IMG/VR virus record: IMGVR_UViG_3300045933_000120
Location: 1-44,582 of that record
Source of the DNA: a virus
Strand: one strand, 5' to 3'
Length of the DNA: 44,582 nucleotides
Part shown: piece after piece, positions 25,638 to 32,238 of the stretch
How positions within the stretch are numbered: position 1 is the stretch's first letter
How the letters are laid out: each line of letters begins with the position of its first letter
Made by a program: the position numbers and the translations under genes
Notes under the pieces: generated by a model
What the model saw: the letters and a program-made list of their open reading frames with translations, nothing else
The model's database searches: none
What the model was told of the DNA's origin: nothing

Positions 25638-26309
25638 TCATTGATTCGCCGTAGCTGCCTCCGCAATCTCATCCTCTCCACGCAGCCGGCGTCGGAGGTT
25701 CGCCATGGCATTCCTGAGCCAATTCTCGAGCGCACCGTAGACATTGGCGTAGCCTTCACCGACGGCCCTACGGAAGTGGGTTTCGGACAATCCAAACCAT
25801 TCCGCCCGGACCTCGTCCGACGTGACCCGCCCCGGCCACGCGCCCTCGAGGAGCGCGAGCGACACCAGATCCTCCACGTAGTGGTGCGAGCAGCGCAGCG
25901 CCATACAACCGGAACACCGACCACGACGCAGCTTGCGGGGCCACGCATCGCGATCGCGAAGATCGAGCGCGAGCTCGAGCAGCTTGAACCGGCAATAATT
26001 GCCAGACCGCTCATCTTCATTGATGCACCAATAGAAAGCGTTCGTTGCTTCCGGCGAGGCGCCGGTCATCGCAAAGCCGAGGTCGCTCTTCGTCCACCGC
26101 GGTATCCGTTTCGAATGCGATTGGCGGCCGAGCGCAGAGAAAACGCCTGGTATGAGCTTTGGCTTTGAATTTGGATCGTCAGGATTAGCCTCCTCGACGA
26201 CGCGCGGTCGCGGCGCTGTCCGATGTTCTCGCGGAAGTTTCCGCGGCCGTCCTAGATCGAGCTCGATCCCGCGTGCGGAGCAAATCGATATCAGCGTCCC
26301 GATGTCCAT
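25638..26309 (-). CDS. Cys-rich regulator, candidate late antiterminator (Q-like)
   Basis: 223 residues. A possible zinc site is made by CRFKLLELALDL upstream of RRGRCSGCMALRCSHHYVED (C-x2-C, C, HH). After it comes a helix-turn-helix-like region (WFGLSETHFRRAVGEGYANV). The N-terminal 80 residues look loosely structured. The last early gene before a pair of terminators and the late genes is where lambdoid phages keep Q. Function is inferred from position plus the Cys cluster; it could also be another DNA-binding protein. Confidence 0.5.
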   Translation of the reverse strand: MDIGTLISICSARGIELDLGRPRKLPREHRTAPRPRVVEEANPDDPNSKPKLIPGVFSALGRQSHSKRIPRWTKSDLGFAMTGASPEATNAFYWCINEDERSGNYCRFKLLELALDLRDRDAWPRKLRRGRCSGCMALRCSHHYVEDLVSLALLEGAWPGRVTSDEVRAEWFGLSETHFRRAVGEGYANVYGALENWLRNAMANLRRRLRGEDEIAEAATANQ

Positions 26310-26768
26310 CTAGCCGACGCCTTTCATGTACAGCTCTGTTGCGCGCACGGCTTCGTCGCAGCCGAACGCGATCACGGTCTTGTACCCGGCGCGCTGTTTG
26401 TACGACAGATACTTGAGCTGCTCTTCTGTGACGGCGCGCTCGGCGTCTTCGTCGCTGCGGAAGTCGTCGCGCGGACGCTTCATCTCAATGAACAATCCGT
26501 GATAGCCGCCGTTCGGATACGCGATGAACAGATCGGCAGCTCCGACACGGAAGCCTTGCTTTTTCAAATATGCCACCTGAACGCGTCGTTGCTTCTCGTC
26601 GCCGGCTAGGTGTGCGCCGTTCGCGATCGCAGTGACAAAGTTGTTCAGCATGCCGAGTGGCGTGCGAAACCACCTCGTCCACTCGACGAATGCCGCTTGC
26701 GCGTCTGCTTCCGGGTGCGCGCGCTTGGCCTTGCCGAGCTCGCCCGCGATATCGGCGTAGGTGGTCAA
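26310..26768 (-). CDS. VRR-NUC domain nuclease
   Basis: 152 residues from a TTG at 26768 that overlaps the upstream stop (TTGA). The C-terminal about 90 residues match the VRR-NUC fold, a PD-(D/E)XK nuclease type: FRVGAADLFIAY (Asp), GLFIEMKRP (Glu-x-Lys) and EEQLKYLSYKQRAGYKTVIA (Gln). In phages such proteins act in DNA repair, recombination or branch cleavage. The first 50 residues are helical and unassigned. Confidence 0.8.
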   Translation of the reverse strand: MTTYADIAGELGKAKRAHPEADAQAAFVEWTRWFRTPLGMLNNFVTAIANGAHLAGDEKQRRVQVAYLKKQGFRVGAADLFIAYPNGGYHGLFIEMKRPRDDFRSDEDAERAVTEEQLKYLSYKQRAGYKTVIAFGCDEAVRATELYMKGVG

Positions 26769-27325
26769 TGCGGGGCCCGTGTCTCGCTCGTCCTGCTCTT
26801 GCGCGACGCCGCCGGCGTTGTCGTGAAGCTGACGAAATCGAAGTACAGCTGCCCGCTCTCCGCGACGAGCTGCCGTGCTGTCATCACCTCGAGCGAGGCC
26901 TCGCCATGGCGCTCCGCGATGCAATCGAACCATCCGAGCTGCCAGTCGTGCTTGCGGATCCGCATCTTCGGACGATCGAGCGCATCGAACTTCCGCTTGC
27001 CGTGCTTGTCGATCGCTGGCTCGAAGTGGTTGAGCTCGTGATCAATCAGCGCGTTCTTCTGCTCGCCCGCGAGTCCTTGCCATGTCGCGCGGTCGACAAT
27101 GATCTGGCAATCGCTAAGGCCCGCGGCGCGATCGCGGAGCGGGACGATGCGCGCGAGGCCTGCAGCCGGATAGCCCTGATGCATGAGCACCGGGTCGCTG
27201 CTCTCGTCGTCAAAGATGAACAGGCCGTCGATCGTTACATCCTTGAGCTCGGCATGATGTTTCTCGCGCAGCTGCACGATGCGATCTGTGACATCGCCGC
27301 TGGCTTGGCTGTAGCGTTTCGCCAT
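26765..27325 (-). CDS. Putative phage metallopeptidase
   Basis: 186 residues; ATG at 27325 after a GGGGAA ribosome site. The key motif is ALIDHELNHFEP, an HExxH zinc-peptidase signature, with a following Asp/His region (PKMRIRKHDWQLGWFDC). It resembles the small phage metallopeptidase family often found in early regions. The substrate is unknown. The gene precedes and overlaps the VRR-NUC gene by 4 bp. Confidence 0.7.
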   Translation of the reverse strand: MAKRYSQASGDVTDRIVQLREKHHAELKDVTIDGLFIFDDESSDPVLMHQGYPAAGLARIVPLRDRAAGLSDCQIIVDRATWQGLAGEQKNALIDHELNHFEPAIDKHGKRKFDALDRPKMRIRKHDWQLGWFDCIAERHGEASLEVMTARQLVAESGQLYFDFVSFTTTPAASRKSRTSETRAPH

Positions 27326-27326
27326 T

Positions 27327-27593
27327 TCAATTCCCCTTTCGCTCGATGATGCTCGCGCACCGGGCATCGCGGTCGAACCTGTAATCGGGCAGTCGCCCGT
27401 CGCGTATGTGTCTCTCGATGCTTTCCACAATCACTCGCTCCGCACACGCCTCGACGGTGTTACCAAACAAACCCGTCTGCACGAGCTCGCGTAGATAGCG
27501 CCGGATCCCCACATTCGTGGTGACCGGTATCTGCGCGCACTGGATGAGGCAATCGCACTCTTTGCGCTTGGGGCAGCGCTTGATGGTGTTCAT
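27327..27593 (-). CDS. Small RHH-like DNA-binding protein
   Basis: 88 residues from the ATG at 27593, overlapping the upstream stop (ATGA). After a Cys-rich start (RCPKRKECDCLIQCAQ) comes IPVTTNVGIRRYLRELVQTG, LFGNTVEACAERVIVESIER, a good ribbon-helix-helix pattern (strand, helix, turn with GLFGNT, helix). RHH proteins are usually dimeric repressors. Target unknown. Confidence 0.6.
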   Translation of the reverse strand: MNTIKRCPKRKECDCLIQCAQIPVTTNVGIRRYLRELVQTGLFGNTVEACAERVIVESIERHIRDGRLPDYRFDRDARCASIIERKGN

Positions 27594-27706
27594 TCGCGCA
27601 ACACGCCCGAGAACAACGCGTAGACGGCAATCCCGGCGAGCGACGCGTAGAGCGGGTGCATTCCTAACGCGACGAGCGCGAACGTCACGCAGCCGAAGAT
27701 GACCAC
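27590..27706 (-). CDS. Tiny membrane protein
   Basis: 38 residues from a GTG at 27706: a hydrophobic peptide (MVIFGCVTFALVALGMHPLY, then ASLAGIAVYALFSG) ending VLRE. Two short membrane segments are likely. The stop overlaps the next start (ATGA), which supports it as a real gene in the chain. The start is uncertain because the frame is open for a few codons upstream. Confidence 0.5.
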   Translation of the reverse strand: MVIFGCVTFALVALGMHPLYASLAGIAVYALFSGVLRE

Positions 27707-27743
27707 GAACTGGCCCCACGCCGCCGTCCGTCGGCGCCGGGCT

Positions 27744-28184
27744 CTATTCTTTGAGAATTGCATAGATCGTTCCGTCCGAGCAGCCGAACTCAGTCGCGAG
27801 TCCGGCGATGAATCCGGACTCGGGGCGCTGACGGCCCTGCATGTGCTGCTCGTGCCGCGCTTTGATCTTTACGCGATCGTCGTAGGTGACGCGTGGGCGC
27901 CTCGAGGTGCGCTTCGCGCGCTGGCCGGATCCGTTCGGCTTTTTCGCTTTGTCGTCGGCTACGGGGGGGGGTGCTGACCGCTTTGGTGCTTCGGCGGACT
28001 TCTCCGCGGCCGCTGCAGGTACTTCACTCCGCGACGACAGCCGCAGCAAGATCCGGACCAGTGCGCCCAGGTCCGCGTCCGACACGGTCTTGTCAGAGCT
28101 CGCGGCGTTGATCGCCGCTCCTAGCTGCTCGATGAAGCCTTCGCCATTCGCCGGCGCAAGCACGGATGCAACGGATGCGGTCAT
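27744..28184 (-). CDS. Early protein with C-terminal HTH, unknown
   Basis: 146 residues, ATG at 28184 with GGAG upstream. N-terminal half Ala-rich; middle basic and Pro-rich, encoding a run of nine C on the sense strand (27971-27963). The C-terminus (SGFIAGLATEFGCSDGTIYA, ILKE) looks like a resolvase-type helix-turn-helix. It is next to the O-like replication gene and may be a DNA-binding early regulator. Confidence 0.5.
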   Translation of the reverse strand: MTASVASVLAPANGEGFIEQLGAAINAASSDKTVSDADLGALVRILLRLSSRSEVPAAAAEKSAEAPKRSAPPPVADDKAKKPNGSGQRAKRTSRRPRVTYDDRVKIKARHEQHMQGRQRPESGFIAGLATEFGCSDGTIYAILKE

Positions 28185-28200
28185 GTGATCTCCTTCGTGG

Positions 28201-29016
28201 TCATTCGCCGCTCGCTTTCTTGCGGCCGCGTCCGAGCGCATCAAGCTGCGCGCGACCGACTCGGTGTTCGAACTGCTCGAGCGTCTCGTCGGCACGCATG
28301 CCCTCGATGGCGAGCTGCCGTGCCAAGTTCTCGGCGGCCCTGAGCCGGACCGCGCGAGTGTCCTCCGCGCTCCGCAGCCGCCTGGAGCTCGGCGTAGCGC
28401 CGGCGGCCGGCGGCTTCGTGCCCTTGACGGCATCGAGCCGAATCCACCCGCAGGCGATCGTCTGCTCGACGACGGCCTTCTGATCCGCACCGAATCCGGC
28501 CAGCCTTCGCTGGGCGGCCAGCATCGAAACTGGCTTGATGGGCTTGCGGATCTCGCGCCGGTAGCTCTCGTATCGCTCCCAGGCTTCTGGGTCGAGAGTC
28601 CCCACGCTGGAGGGTTCTAGGAAGGTTCTAGGACGGTTTGGCTGAAAGGATTTCACCCCTTCAGTGCAAGATATTTCAGGGGTCGATGCACGATTTTTCA
28701 CCCCTGAAGATTTTTCAGGTGCAATTTCTTCATCCCCCCAGAGACCCTTCTGCGCGAGCGGGAGGATCCGGTAGCGATGAACACCGCGCGGCCCCATACC
28801 ACGCAGGATCTCGAGCTCGCCAGACTCGACGAGCTTCGGCATGACGTTGTAGACCTGGCGCGCCGTCATGCCCGCTTCGCGCGCGAGTAGCTCGATCGAC
28901 GGCCAGCAGTTGTCGCCGCGCTCGTCCGCGTGATTGGCGATTGCGATCAGAACCAGACGCGCACCGAGCTTCACCTTCGACCGTTCAAGAACCCATGCCA
29001 CCGCTTGGATGCTCAT
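28201..29016 (-). CDS. Replication initiator-like protein (O-like) with N-terminal winged helix
   Basis: 271 residues from the ATG at 29016, overlapping the upstream stop (ATGA). Residues about 5-95 form a winged-helix replication-initiator domain: VKLGARLVLIAIANHADERG, NCWPSIELLAREAGMTARQV. The middle is flexible and encoded by DNA carrying four iterons. The C-terminal part (LRAAENLARQLAIEGMRADE) is helical and basic. Lambda O has the same plan, with the origin inside the gene. A separate helicase loader or helicase gene is not obvious nearby. Confidence 0.7.
   Translation of the reverse strand: MSIQAVAWVLERSKVKLGARLVLIAIANHADERGDNCWPSIELLAREAGMTARQVYNVMPKLVESGELEILRGMGPRGVHRYRILPLAQKGLWGDEEIAPEKSSGVKNRASTPEISCTEGVKSFQPNRPRTFLEPSSVGTLDPEAWERYESYRREIRKPIKPVSMLAAQRRLAGFGADQKAVVEQTIACGWIRLDAVKGTKPPAAGATPSSRRLRSAEDTRAVRLRAAENLARQLAIEGMRADETLEQFEHRVGRAQLDALGRGRKKASGE
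28648..28723. repeat. Four iterons inside the O-like gene: replication origin candidate
   Basis: Four related units share GAT(A/T)TTTCA followed by CCCC or GGGG and mostly a TGCA. They begin near 28649, 28670, 28692 and 28709. The block is AT-richer than its surroundings. It is followed by GGTTCTAGGA twice at about 28614-28632 on the other side. Lambda ori has four iterons at the same gene position. Confidence 0.6.
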
Positions 29017-29372
29017 TGCGGACCGACGTATCGCCACACTCGGTTCTGGTGAGAGTGATTCGTGGCCCTTGAGCTCTTCTGCCAGCGGCCGGTGAAGTAC
29101 CAGTCCTTACCGCGGAAGAGCGCGCCCGATGCGTTGCCAAGAGAGTCGGCCGACAGACCTGCAGCTTCGAACCCGCGTGCGGCGTCGTCGGCGGTGGCTG
29201 TCCGATCGTCACGGCCGAGAGCCGCTTGCTTGACGTACTGCCGCCCGAGATCCAAGAGGTTGTCGTGTGCAGCTTGCGAGCGTGCGATCCCCTCTTCTTT
29301 CAACGCCTCGGCGAGCCGAGCATTGAAGGCTGTTGCCCCGAAGAGATCCGATTGCTGCATTTTCGCGTTCAC
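29013..29372 (-). CDS. Early phage protein, unknown
   Basis: 119 residues from a GTG at 29372 overlapping the upstream stop (GTGA). The N-terminal half is helical (FNARLAEALKEEGIARSQAA). The C-terminal end (LFRGKDWYFTGRWQKSSRAT, then NRVWRYVG) is basic and aromatic and is a pattern I associate with conserved small phage early proteins near replication genes. Function not known. It overlaps the O-like gene by 4 bp. Confidence 0.55.
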   Translation of the reverse strand: MNAKMQQSDLFGATAFNARLAEALKEEGIARSQAAHDNLLDLGRQYVKQAALGRDDRTATADDAARGFEAAGLSADSLGNASGALFRGKDWYFTGRWQKSSRATNHSHQNRVWRYVGPQ

Positions 29373-29617
29373 GCGTACTCGCTGCGGCTCGGGCCGCACA
29401 CGACTGAGTACGGTTTGCCATCGAAGTGTGAAAGATCGAGGAGCTCGAAGTCCTCACGGAATACCGGAACCCGCCGCGGCTCGAAGCCGACGTAGTTCAC
29501 CCAGCGACGCACATGCTCTCGGATGCGCTGCTCGATCGCCTGACGCTGTTCGCGCTTACGTTGACGTTCGACCAAGCGCTGCGCCGAAGCACGACTGGCG
29601 TCGTCGATGCTCAGCAC
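29369..29617 (-). CDS. Small basic helical early protein, unknown
   Basis: 82 residues from a GTG at 29617 with a strong GGAGGAGGGAG upstream. A long basic helix (ASAQRLVERQRKREQRQAIE, QRIREHVRRW) precedes a beta part (PVFREDFELLDLSHFDGKPY). The start overlaps the end of 29611-29793 by 7 bp. The charge pattern fits nucleic-acid binding or a coiled coil; nothing more specific is visible. Confidence 0.55.
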   Translation of the reverse strand: MLSIDDASRASAQRLVERQRKREQRQAIEQRIREHVRRWVNYVGFEPRRVPVFREDFELLDLSHFDGKPYSVVCGPSRSEYA

Positions 29618-29793
29618 CAGTCTCCCTCCTCCGGAGCGCGATGGACTGTGAACGTGTCGGGCTGGTCCTCGATCAAGCGCGTCCGCAGAAAAAGTCGAGG
29701 CCGAGCAGGCGGTGAAGCGCTTCGGGGGAATTGGGGTATCCCGTTTTCGACTTCCGGCCTGCTCGGCTCGACGCATTCGTCGCGGTTATTCAT
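29611..29793 (-). CDS. Small early protein, unknown
   Basis: 60 residues (MNNRDECVEPSRPEVENGIP to EEGDWC). No recognisable domain; Pro/Arg-rich middle. The gene is supported mainly by its coupling: its ATG overlaps the CII-like stop (ATGA) and its end overlaps the next start. Confidence 0.45.
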   Translation of the reverse strand: MNNRDECVEPSRPEVENGIPQFPRSASPPARPRLFLRTRLIEDQPDTFTVHRAPEEGDWC

Positions 29794-30215
29794 GGGCGTT
29801 TCGCTGTCCTGATCTGTGCGAGAGTCTCGCTGTGTTGAATTGCCGCCTCTTCGTCCGCGAGTCGTTTGAACTCAGCGAGGCAACGCTCCATCCGATCAAC
29901 GAGTTCCTGGCGCGGTGTTCGCGCGGGCGCAATCTCCGCGCGCGCATACCCGATCTCGTCGCATAGCCGATGCATCGCGCAATGAATCCCCGCTGCCCGC
30001 GCCATCTCCAAGATCTTTACGAGGTCTTCTAGATCCAGCTTCGCGGGCCGCTCCGGGTTGAGGCAATCAGAAAGCCACGTCGCTGCAGCTTTTCGGTTGC
30101 CAGCTTTGGTAGGCCACAGATCGACAGCAACGGCCTCGTAGCCGCCGAGCGCTTTGATCGCATGGCGCAGAGCGTCGCGAAAATCCTCGTGAAACAACGG
30201 GTCTTGCTGGCTCAT
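29790..30215 (-). CDS. CII-like / CP76-type phage regulatory protein
   Basis: 141 residues. FRDALRHAIKALGGYEAVAV, then ATWLSDCLNPERPAKLDLED and LVKILEMARAAGIHCAMHRL resemble the Phage_CP76 (CII-type) regulatory family. The C-terminal helix is charged (RQELVDRMERCLAEFKRLAD). Location after the Cro-like gene in the early leftward transcript matches lambda cII. Role as activator of lysogeny genes is inference. Confidence 0.55.
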   Translation of the reverse strand: MSQQDPLFHEDFRDALRHAIKALGGYEAVAVDLWPTKAGNRKAAATWLSDCLNPERPAKLDLEDLVKILEMARAAGIHCAMHRLCDEIGYARAEIAPARTPRQELVDRMERCLAEFKRLADEEAAIQHSETLAQIRTAKRP

Positions 30216-30346
30216 ACGGAAAAAAGATCAGGAATCCGTAAACGCCAGTAACGCGCCGCAGCGAAGATGCCCACCACAAAGACGGGCCCCAACCCGCCGT
30301 ATAAGAACGCAGTCTGCAAGACCGTAAGCTCCCGGTCGGTTCCCAC
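30212..30346 (-). CDS. Tiny membrane protein between Cro- and CII-like genes
   Basis: 44 residues from a GTG at 30346: MGTDRELTVLQTAFLYGGLG, then PVFVVGIFAAARYWRL and IPDLFSV. One membrane segment. Its stop overlaps the CII-like start (ATGA). The ribosome site is weak, so the start is tentative. Confidence 0.45.
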   Translation of the reverse strand: MGTDRELTVLQTAFLYGGLGPVFVVGIFAAARYWRLRIPDLFSV

Positions 30347-30390
30347 AACCCGCGCGTTAGCCGCCCCACCCCCCGGTGTGCGCCGACGCG

Positions 30391-30573
30391 CTATGCAACT
30401 CGCTTCGGTTCTGACTCCGCGGCCAGCACTCCACCGGTGAGCTTCTCGAGTTCCAGCGCGCGCAAGCGCGGAACGTCGTCACCCCACTGGTATATGGCCT
30501 GGACCGTAATGTCGAGCTGCTCCGCTAATTTCGCGGGCGAGCCGAAGTGCGAAATCGCATCAGAAGTTTTCAC
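30391..30573 (-). CDS. Cro/YdaS-like HTH repressor
   Basis: 60 residues, ATG at 30573. Nearly all of it is a helix-turn-helix of the Cro/YdaS type: AISHFGSPAKLAEQLDITVQ, AIYQWGDDVPRLRALELEKL. It is the first gene of the leftward early transcript, divergent from the repressor, and its promoter lies in the operator module at 30581-30621. Cro proteins bind the same operators as the repressor and favour lytic growth. Confidence 0.8.
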   Translation of the reverse strand: MKTSDAISHFGSPAKLAEQLDITVQAIYQWGDDVPRLRALELEKLTGGVLAAESEPKRVA

Positions 30574-30580
30574 GGCCCCG

Positions 30581-30621
30581 AGTGTAAGTACATTTACATA
30601 TGGCCGTCAAGCGTACTTACA
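30581..30621 (-). promoter_or_regulatory. Operator-promoter module for the Cro-side (PR-like) transcript
   Basis: Read on the minus strand it holds TTGACG, 18 bp, then TACACT as -35 and -10. A good operator, TGTAAGTACATTTACA (30583-30598), covers the -10. A weaker one (30606-30621) covers the -35, with centres 23 bp apart. It matches 31206-31246 at 30 of 41 positions. It also overlaps an upstream in-frame ATG of the repressor at 30600. Confidence 0.7.
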
Positions 30622-30662
30622 TCGACGACGAGCGCTCGGCCTCGTGGACTAGGATGCCGGCC

Positions 30663-31205
30663 ATGGCGGGCACGACGTTCGAACCAACTCCGGAGAGCAC
30701 AGCTCGAGGCGAACTCATCCGCCACGCGCGCGAGCAAAAAGGTTGGAGTCAACTAACGCTCGCCAAGAAAGTCCGGGCCTCGCGCGTATCGGTGACCTAC
30801 TGGGAAACCGGCAAGGTCAGAGAGATCGAGACCGGGTTCGCCATCCGTTTAAACGAGGAGCTCGGGATCCCGCTGCACTTTCTGCTCACGCCGATTCAGC
30901 GCGCCGCCGGCGAACTGCTTGGCCAAATGCAGGGGATCATGGAGGATTCGTCGGACTACGAGCTCGTCCCACGTCGACGACAAAAGAAACGCAACGAGCT
31001 CGAGATCTCCGACCCTGCCTTAACGCTCGCGGCGATGTGGGACGGGATACCCGACGAGGACCCTAGCAAGGTCACCGCGAAAACGCTCATCGAACAAGCC
31101 CACCGCCGCGCGCATCCGAACTACGAACGATGGGAAAGCGAGCGGAAACGCGAGGTGGCGGAACGCCACGCGTCGCGCAAGAAGTCGAAAAACCCTACGA
31201 CCTGA
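30663..31205 (+). CDS. CI-like repressor (XRE family) without S24 peptidase
   Basis: 180 residues from the ATG at 30663, 8 bp after AGGA; ATGs at 30654 and 30600 are in frame alternatives, but the latter lies within the operators. Residues about 12-75 are an XRE HTH (LIRHAREQKGWSQLTLAKKV, RASRVSVTYWETG). The C-terminal half is charged and helical (PRRRQKKRNELEISDPALTL, ending KKSKNPTT). No Ala-Gly cleavage site or Ser/Lys dyad of S24 (LexA-like) repressors is seen, so induction is not by the standard RecA-stimulated self-cleavage. Confidence 0.75.
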   Translation: MAGTTFEPTPESTARGELIRHAREQKGWSQLTLAKKVRASRVSVTYWETGKVREIETGFAIRLNEELGIPLHFLLTPIQRAAGELLGQMQGIMEDSSDYELVPRRRQKKRNELEISDPALTLAAMWDGIPDEDPSKVTAKTLIEQAHRRAHPNYERWESERKREVAERHASRKKSKNPTT

Positions 31206-31246
31206 TGTAAGGACGCTTGACAATCTAGTGTAAGTATCCTTACAGT
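31206..31246 (+). promoter_or_regulatory. Operator-promoter module for the plus-strand (PL-like) transcript
   Basis: It starts right after the repressor stop. TTGACA (31217-31222), 18 bp, then TACAGT (31241-31246). Operator TGTAAGTATCCTTACA (31229-31244) covers the -10 and a weaker one (31206-31221) the -35, centres 23 bp apart. The weak operators of the two modules differ at one of 16 bases. The promoter faces the genes from 31625 on. Confidence 0.7.
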
Positions 31247-31331
31247 CGCGCCTATGCGTTACAGCAAAGGCACGATCACCAGCAGCGAACCGCAGTTCCG
31301 TCAGTTCGGTGGAATCGTGCCGCGGACGGCG

Positions 31332-31556
31332 CTACCCGTGGTGCCACCACGCGCCTACGCGCGCAAGGATGTACCAAAGCAGGCCGACGACAAAGAACAA
31401 GAATCCGCCGGCGCTCGCGCCACTGCCCGCGCCGCCGGCGACGGCCACGATGCCAATGACCATCAGGGCAAACCCGATCAGTTGGTGAAGTTTGAACTTC
31501 TTGCTGGTCTGCTCGACGGTCGTCGCGGTGCGCGGCTCGGTATTAAGGTCAGCCAT
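31332..31556 (-). CDS. Two-span membrane protein, possible lysogeny (exclusion) gene
   Basis: 74 residues from the ATG at 31556 with AAGGAG upstream. Two hydrophobic segments: LIGFALMVIGIVAVAGGAG and GGFLFFVVGLLWYILARVG, in a short basic-start protein. It runs toward the repressor and opposite to the PL-like transcript, so it may be made in the lysogen. Superinfection exclusion proteins often look like this, but that is inference. Promoter not identified with confidence. Confidence 0.65.
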   Translation of the reverse strand: MADLNTEPRTATTVEQTSKKFKLHQLIGFALMVIGIVAVAGGAGSGASAGGFLFFVVGLLWYILARVGAWWHHG

Positions 31557-31624
31557 GTGGGCGCTCCTTATGCGTTGTTCTCTGGCCCGCCGGCAGTTTA
31601 CCACCCGTAGCCCGGCTCCAACCA

Positions 31625-31852
31625 ATGGCCATGCCAGTCCGCCATATCCGCCTCGACGTATTCTGCAAGTGTCTTGCCGACCTCGCCGGCAACGAGAAGT
31701 ACTCCGACGCGCAACGCGCGAAGATGACGGAGCTGCTCACACTGTGCAGATCGCGTCCTGACGCGATCGAGATCATCGAGGAAATCTCGGCCAAGAGGCT
31801 GAACCTCTCGGGCGCTATCCATGAACTCCGCCGGCCGAGGGCGATCACATGA
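31625..31852 (+). CDS. Small early protein, unknown
   Basis: 75 residues (MAMPVRHIRLDVFCKCLADL to RRPRAIT). Helical and charged, no recognised domain. Its TGA overlaps the next ATG (ATGA at 31849-31852), which supports the frame. The ribosome site is weak and the second ATG (31631) is possible. First gene in line after the PL-like promoter. Confidence 0.5.
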   Translation: MAMPVRHIRLDVFCKCLADLAGNEKYSDAQRAKMTELLTLCRSRPDAIEIIEEISAKRLNLSGAIHELRRPRAIT

Positions 31853-31944
31853 AACGCCGCGACTACTTCATCCGCGGCCTCGAGCTCGGCTTCATCGGGC
31901 TCGTCGTCGCGATCACGTTCGCTGGCTGGCTCAATGGGTATTAG
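31849..31944 (+). CDS. 31-residue membrane peptide
   Basis: MKRRDYFIRGLELGFIGLVV followed by AITFAGWLNGY: a basic start and a single membrane segment. Coupled to the gene before by ATGA. Function unknown. Confidence 0.5.
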   Translation: MKRRDYFIRGLELGFIGLVVAITFAGWLNGY

Positions 31945-31947
31945 CGC

Positions 31948-32220
31948 GTGATCCGCACCGGCCACAAGTCCGTCGCGGATGCTCGGCGCGAGCTAGTGAG
32001 GAACGGCTATACGATCGTGCACACCGCGCCCGGCACCGCGCTGCGCTGGGCCCGACCTTCCGAGTTTAAACGCAGAAACCGCCGGGACCTCGCCGTCGCG
32101 ATCGAGAAGCGCGCGAGGTCGACGGCGTTCACGATCGTCGATTACCCCGAGGGTTTTGCCCCGGTAAAAACCCCGGTTCTGACCCCGGAAGAATCCGACC
32201 AGGGCGAGCTCGCCCTTTAA
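31948..32220 (+). CDS. Small basic protein, unknown
   Basis: 90 residues from a GTG at 31948, three bases after the previous stop. It reads GHKSVADARRELVRNGYTIV, HTAPGTALRWARPSEFKRRN and ends with an acidic tail (PEESDQGELAL). The basic N-terminal half suggests nucleic-acid binding. It immediately precedes the DGR; no accessory DGR family is recognised in it. Confidence 0.5.
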   Translation: MIRTGHKSVADARRELVRNGYTIVHTAPGTALRWARPSEFKRRNRRDLAVAIEKRARSTAFTIVDYPEGFAPVKTPVLTPEESDQGELAL

Positions 32221-32238
32221 CCCACCGAGGAGATCCAC

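Noticed and set aside
31254-31610. Open plus-strand frame of 118 codons after the PL-like promoter
   Set aside because: No ribosome site, and most of it is the reverse of a better-supported membrane protein on the minus strand (31332-31556).
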